This document shows positions 6,035 through 8,317 of a DNA stretch of 8,317 nt, in pieces. The stretch's first letter is position 1; the number at the start of each line of letters is the position of its first letter. The stretch is taken from positions 1-8,317 of the forward strand of contig JAIYAG010000410.1 of assembly GCA_027489195.1 (NCBI GenBank), written 5' to 3'. The notes under the pieces are model-generated. The model was not told where the DNA came from. It worked only from the letters and a program-made list of their open reading frames with translations, and searched no databases. This DNA comes from Burkholderiales bacterium. Its GTDB lineage: Bacteria; Pseudomonadota; Gammaproteobacteria; Burkholderiales; Burkholderiaceae_E. Position numbers and translations under genes: made by a program.

Positions 6035-7137
6035 GGGGCGGCCTCGTCGGCGCCGGCCGCCGTGGCGTCCGGGCCGCGGGCTGCGCTCCCGCCCGCCTCG
6101 GCGGGGGCCGCCCCGCCCGGCCCCGCATCGCCGTCGCCCTCCTCCCCGCCGAACTCGGTCTCGAACGACTGCGCGTCCAGCCCCTGCGACTCGAGCCAGC
6201 GCACCATGACCGGCACGTAGCCATGGGTGACGAACACCCGCTCGGCGCCGCTCGCGCCGATCGCCGCGTGCAGCCCCGGCCAGTCGGCATGGTCCGACAG
6301 CACGAAGCCGCGGTCGACCGCGCGCCGCCGGCGTGCACCGCGCACCGCCATCCAGCCGCTGGCGAACGCGTCGCTCGGGTCGGGGAAGCGGCGCATCCAG
6401 GTCGAGCCGCCGGCCGAGGGCGGCGCCAGCACCAGCGCGCCGGCGAGCGAGCGCCGGTCGGCGACCTCGCTGACCAGCGAGGTCGGCGGCAGCGCCACGC
6501 CCGCTGCGCGGTAGGCGCGGTTCAGCGGCTCGACCGCGCCGTGGCAGACGATCGGCCCGATCGACGCGTCGACCCCGGCGAGGATGCGCTGCGCCTTGCC
6601 GAAGGCGTAGCAGAACAGCACGCTCGCGCGTCCTGCGGCCGCGTTCGCGCGCCACCACGCGTCGATGCCGGCGAAGGTCTCGCGCGCCGGCGCCCACCGG
6701 TAGATCGGCAGCCCGAAGGTCGACTCGGTGACGAAGGTGTGGCAGCGCACCGGCTCGAAGGGCGCGCAGGTCGGATCGGGCTCGACCTTGTAGTCGCCGC
6801 TCACCACCCAGACCTCGCCCCGGTGCTCGAGGCGGACCTGCGCCGAGCCCAGCACGTGGCCGGCCGGGAACAGCGACACGCGCACGCCGTTCACCTCGAC
6901 CGCCTCGCCGTAGCCGAGCGCCTGCAGCGCGATGCCGGCGCCCAGCCGCGCCCGCAGCACGCCCTCGGCGGGCGCGGCCGCGAGGTAGGCGCCGTGGCCG
7001 GGGCGCGCATGGTCGGCGTGCGCGTGCGTGATCACCGCACGCGCCACCGGCCGCCACGGGTCGACGAAGAAGTCGCCGGCCTCGCAGTACAGCCCTTCCG
7101 GCCGACGCTCGAGCAGCGGCCGGGATGCGGCGGCCAC
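6031..7137 (-). CDS. Ligase-associated DNA exonuclease, metallo-beta-lactamase/beta-CASP fold, 368 aa
   Basis: Metal-dependent nuclease of the metallo-beta-lactamase/beta-CASP superfamily, in the bacterial branch encoded with an ATP-dependent ligase and Lhr-core helicase; it is sometimes misnamed an mRNA 3'-end processing factor. Metal-binding motifs in order are HAHADH (38-43), GHVLGSAQ (H94), SGDYK (D115), then in the beta-CASP part ESTFG (E138), FCYAFGKAQR (175-184), SDHAD (281-285, H283) and VTHGY (H305). All key histidines and aspartates are present. The catalytic fold ends near residue 325. Residues 329-368 are an Ala/Gly-rich acidic tail with no likely structure. The start is a GTG at 7137, 4 bases after the DUF1275 gene, with an excellent GGAGG 8 bases upstream; no ATG competes. 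The stop overlaps the ligase GTG start by 4 bases, so the two are likely translated together. Confidence 0.95.
   Translation of the reverse strand: MAAASRPLLERRPEGLYCEAGDFFVDPWRPVARAVITHAHADHARPGHGAYLAAAPAEGVLRARLGAGIALQALGYGEAVEVNGVRVSLFPAGHVLGSAQVRLEHRGEVWVVSGDYKVEPDPTCAPFEPVRCHTFVTESTFGLPIYRWAPARETFAGIDAWWRANAAAGRASVLFCYAFGKAQRILAGVDASIGPIVCHGAVEPLNRAYRAAGVALPPTSLVSEVADRRSLAGALVLAPPSAGGSTWMRRFPDPSDAFASGWMAVRGARRRRAVDRGFVLSDHADWPGLHAAIGASGAERVFVTHGYVPVMVRWLESQGLDAQSFETEFGGEEGDGDAGPGGAAPAEAGGSAARGPDATAAGADEAAP
6042..6045 (-). promoter_or_regulatory. Ribosome-binding site supporting the GTG start of the ligase
   Basis: GAGG on the minus strand lies 7 bases before the GTG at 6034, within the last codons of the exonuclease. 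With the family-typical N-terminus it decides the ligase start, although the ligase frame stays open upstream to about 7057. Confidence 0.6.
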
Positions 7138-7141
7138 CGGC

Positions 7142-7897
7142 TCAGCCTCCGTGCGCGCGCGCGGCGCGCCGCAGGTCGTCGACCACCGGCACCACCGCGA
7201 GCAGCACCAGCACGATCGCCAGCGGCACCGTCGACACGTAGCCGGCGAGCTTGAAGCCGAACGCGCCGGCGATCGCCCCGCCGAGGAAGGCGGCGAGCAG
7301 CCCCCCCAGCACGGCGATCCGGTCGCGGTCGGCCCGCACGAAGCGGGACGCGTCGCGGTCCCGGTTCCAGTACAGCAGCCGGCCCAGCTCGATGCCGAGG
7401 TCGGTCACCGTGCCGGTCAGGTGCGTGGTGCGCACCACCCCGCCCGAGAGCTTCGTCACCAGCGCGTTCTGCAGGCCCATCACGAAGCACAGCAGCACGA
7501 TCGTGAACGGCAGCAGCAGCCCCTCGAAGGTGGCCAGGCGCGCGCCCATCAGCCCGAACAGCAGGATCAGCGCCGCCTCGAGCATCAGCGGCAGCGCGTA
7601 TTCGCTCGCCATCCGGCGGCGCCGCGCGAAGTTCACCAGCAGCGCGCAGGTCATCGCGCCGAACAGGAACGCGAGCACCCCGACCGCCGCGTCGACCACG
7701 AGCGCGAACTCGCCGAGCGCCAGGTTGTCGGCCAGCGACGAGACCATGCCCGTCACGTGCGAGGTGTACTGCCGGACCGCGAGGAAGCCGCCGGCGTTGA
7801 TCGCGCCCGCCACGAAGGCCAGCGCGAAGCCGAGCTGGCGGTTCGCCTGGATGCTGCGGTCGCGACCGGTGAGGAAGCGTGCGTAGTTCGCCGGCAT
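7142..7897 (-). CDS. DUF1275 (YoaK-like) integral membrane protein, 251 aa
   Basis: Inner-membrane protein of the DUF1275/YoaK family, whose function is not established. Six hydrophobic helices are visible at about residues 20-41, 63-88, 100-119, 124-147, 193-217 and 220-240. The family signatures are NAGGFLAVRQYTSHVTG (34-50) after helix 1 and GLQNALVTKLSGGVVRTTHLTG (141-162) after helix 4. The two signatures resemble one another (TSHVTGMVSSLAD at 45-57 and TTHLTGTVTDLG at 157-168), which suggests that the protein arose by duplication of a three-helix unit. The ATG at 7897 is 18 bases after the ClsB stop codon, with a weak GGAC-type ribosome-binding site. The stop is 4 bases before the exonuclease start, so the membrane gene and the repair genes share a transcript. 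Length is normal and all signatures are intact. Confidence 0.92.
   Translation of the reverse strand: MPANYARFLTGRDRSIQANRQLGFALAFVAGAINAGGFLAVRQYTSHVTGMVSSLADNLALGEFALVVDAAVGVLAFLFGAMTCALLVNFARRRRMASEYALPLMLEAALILLFGLMGARLATFEGLLLPFTIVLLCFVMGLQNALVTKLSGGVVRTTHLTGTVTDLGIELGRLLYWNRDRDASRFVRADRDRIAVLGGLLAAFLGGAIAGAFGFKLAGYVSTVPLAIVLVLLAVVPVVDDLRRAARAHGG
7146..7150 (-). promoter_or_regulatory. Ribosome-binding site supporting the GTG start of the exonuclease
   Basis: A full GGAGG on the minus strand, inside the last codons of the DUF1275 gene, lies 8 bases before the GTG at 7137. It is the strongest such site in the window. Confidence 0.7.
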
Positions 7898-7915
7898 GTC
7901 GGTCCGAAGATACCC

Positions 7916-8317
7916 CTAGTACCGCTGCCGGTGCCCGGACACCATCACGCCCAGCCGCAGCATCAGCGTCGCGAACCCGCCGGCCAGGCGCCGCGTCCAC
8001 GGCCTGCGGGCATGCTCCTCGGGCCGCACCGCCCGACCGCCCTCGGCCATCGACGCCAGCAGCCGCTCGCGAAGCGTCGCCGCGAAGCCCGGATCGACCA
8101 CCACCACGTTCGCCTCGCGCGCGAGCAGCAGCGAGAACGGATCGATGTTCGAGGAACCGACGGTCGCCCAGTCGTCGATCACCGCGACCTTGGCATGCAG
8201 GAAGCTGCGGTGGTACTCGACGATCTCGACGCCCGCGGCCAGCAGCGGATCGTAGAGCGCCTGCGTCGCCAGGTGCGGCAGCACGTACTCGGCGCGCCCC
8301 TGCAGCAGCAGCCGCAC
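7916..8317 (-). CDS. clsB: ClsB-type cardiolipin synthase (phospholipase D family), C-terminal part, cut by the right window edge
   Basis: C-terminal 133 residues of a phospholipase D-superfamily enzyme. Cardiolipin synthases of this type transfer a phosphatidyl group to make cardiolipin at the inner membrane. The second HKD catalytic motif is complete: H41-A-K43 and D48 (fragment numbering) in HAKVAVIDD, followed by the usual GSSNIDPFS and then LLAREANVVVVD. The last 30 or so residues (RRPWTRRLAGG, then a hydrophobic stretch LMLRLGVMVSG) match the end of ClsB-type proteins better than ClsA-type ones. The first codon at the window edge is an internal valine, not a start. The first HKD motif and the N-terminus lie outside the window, so the ClsB assignment rests on the C-terminal half alone. 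The stop is 18 bases before the DUF1275 start, which suggests co-transcription. Confidence 0.85.
   Translation of the reverse strand: MRLLLQGRAEYVLPHLATQALYDPLLAAGVEIVEYHRSFLHAKVAVIDDWATVGSSNIDPFSLLLAREANVVVVDPGFAATLRERLLASMAEGGRAVRPEEHARRPWTRRLAGGFATLMLRLGVMVSGHRQRY

Noticed and set aside
4445..6220. A long plus-strand open frame of 591 codons
   Set aside because: It is antisense to the ligase, which has a complete set of catalytic motifs; the plus-strand translation is low-complexity Arg/Gly/Ala.
3276..6338. A 1020-residue frame that could be read as a fusion ending in the Bug receptor
   Set aside because: The part upstream of 4247 is an Arg-rich out-of-frame reading of the ligase and exonuclease. 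A clear signal peptide and GGAG ribosome-binding site fix the receptor start at 4247.
4244..7057. A 937-residue frame extending the ligase upstream
   Set aside because: The extension is the exonuclease gene read in the wrong frame. The ligase N-terminus typical of the family begins at the GTG at 6034, with a ribosome-binding site and a GTGA overlap.
1..8317. Mobile elements, CRISPR arrays, tRNA or rRNA genes, and a novel defence system
   Set aside because: I saw no transposase or integrase motif, no regularly spaced direct repeats, and no tRNA-like or rRNA-like sequence. The nuclease, ligase and helicase belong to a known repair cassette, so a phage-defence reading is not supported.

Overview
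The window is a very GC-rich (about 70% or more by eye), gene-dense bacterial segment. All nine genes I can support lie on the minus strand and read from the right edge to the left edge. Codon third positions are almost all G or C, which explains the many long spurious reading frames on the other strand. The gene content points to a betaproteobacterium, probably Burkholderiales: a periplasmic Bug/TctC-type receptor with no transporter membrane genes beside it, a ClsB-type cardiolipin synthase, and the ligase-associated DNA repair cassette. That placement is an inference from gene content, not from a marker gene.

In transcription order the layout is as follows. (1) The C-terminal end of a ClsB-like phospholipase D-family cardiolipin synthase, cut by the right edge. 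(2) A DUF1275 (YoaK-like) six-helix membrane protein. (3) The ligase-associated metallo-beta-lactamase/beta-CASP DNA exonuclease. (4) The ligase-associated ATP-dependent DNA ligase. (5) A Bug-family periplasmic solute receptor. (6) A mandelate racemase/muconate lactonizing enzyme of the enolase superfamily. (7) A DUF429 protein with a probable RNase H-like fold. (8) A small protein of unknown function. (9) The N-terminal 217 residues of the ligase-associated DEXH-box (Lhr-core) helicase, cut by the left edge.

Genes 2 to 7 are packed with gaps of 17 bases or less, or with 4-base stop/start overlaps, so they look like one transcription unit. The exonuclease and ligase overlap as GTGA, and the ligase and Bug receptor overlap as ATGA. 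The first real gaps are 126 bases after the DUF429 gene and 92 bases before the helicase. Both gaps contain GC-rich inverted repeats.

Two themes are interleaved. One is a DNA repair set (exonuclease, ligase, helicase; in other bacteria a metallophosphoesterase endonuclease is the fourth member and could lie beyond the left edge). The other is a small-molecule set (solute receptor plus enolase-superfamily enzyme), which probably captures and converts a carboxylate. The main oddity is that the small-molecule pair, the DUF429 gene and the unknown small gene separate the ligase from its helicase. I found no RNA gene, mobile element, CRISPR array, replication origin or strong promoter. No stretch longer than 126 bases lacks a gene.
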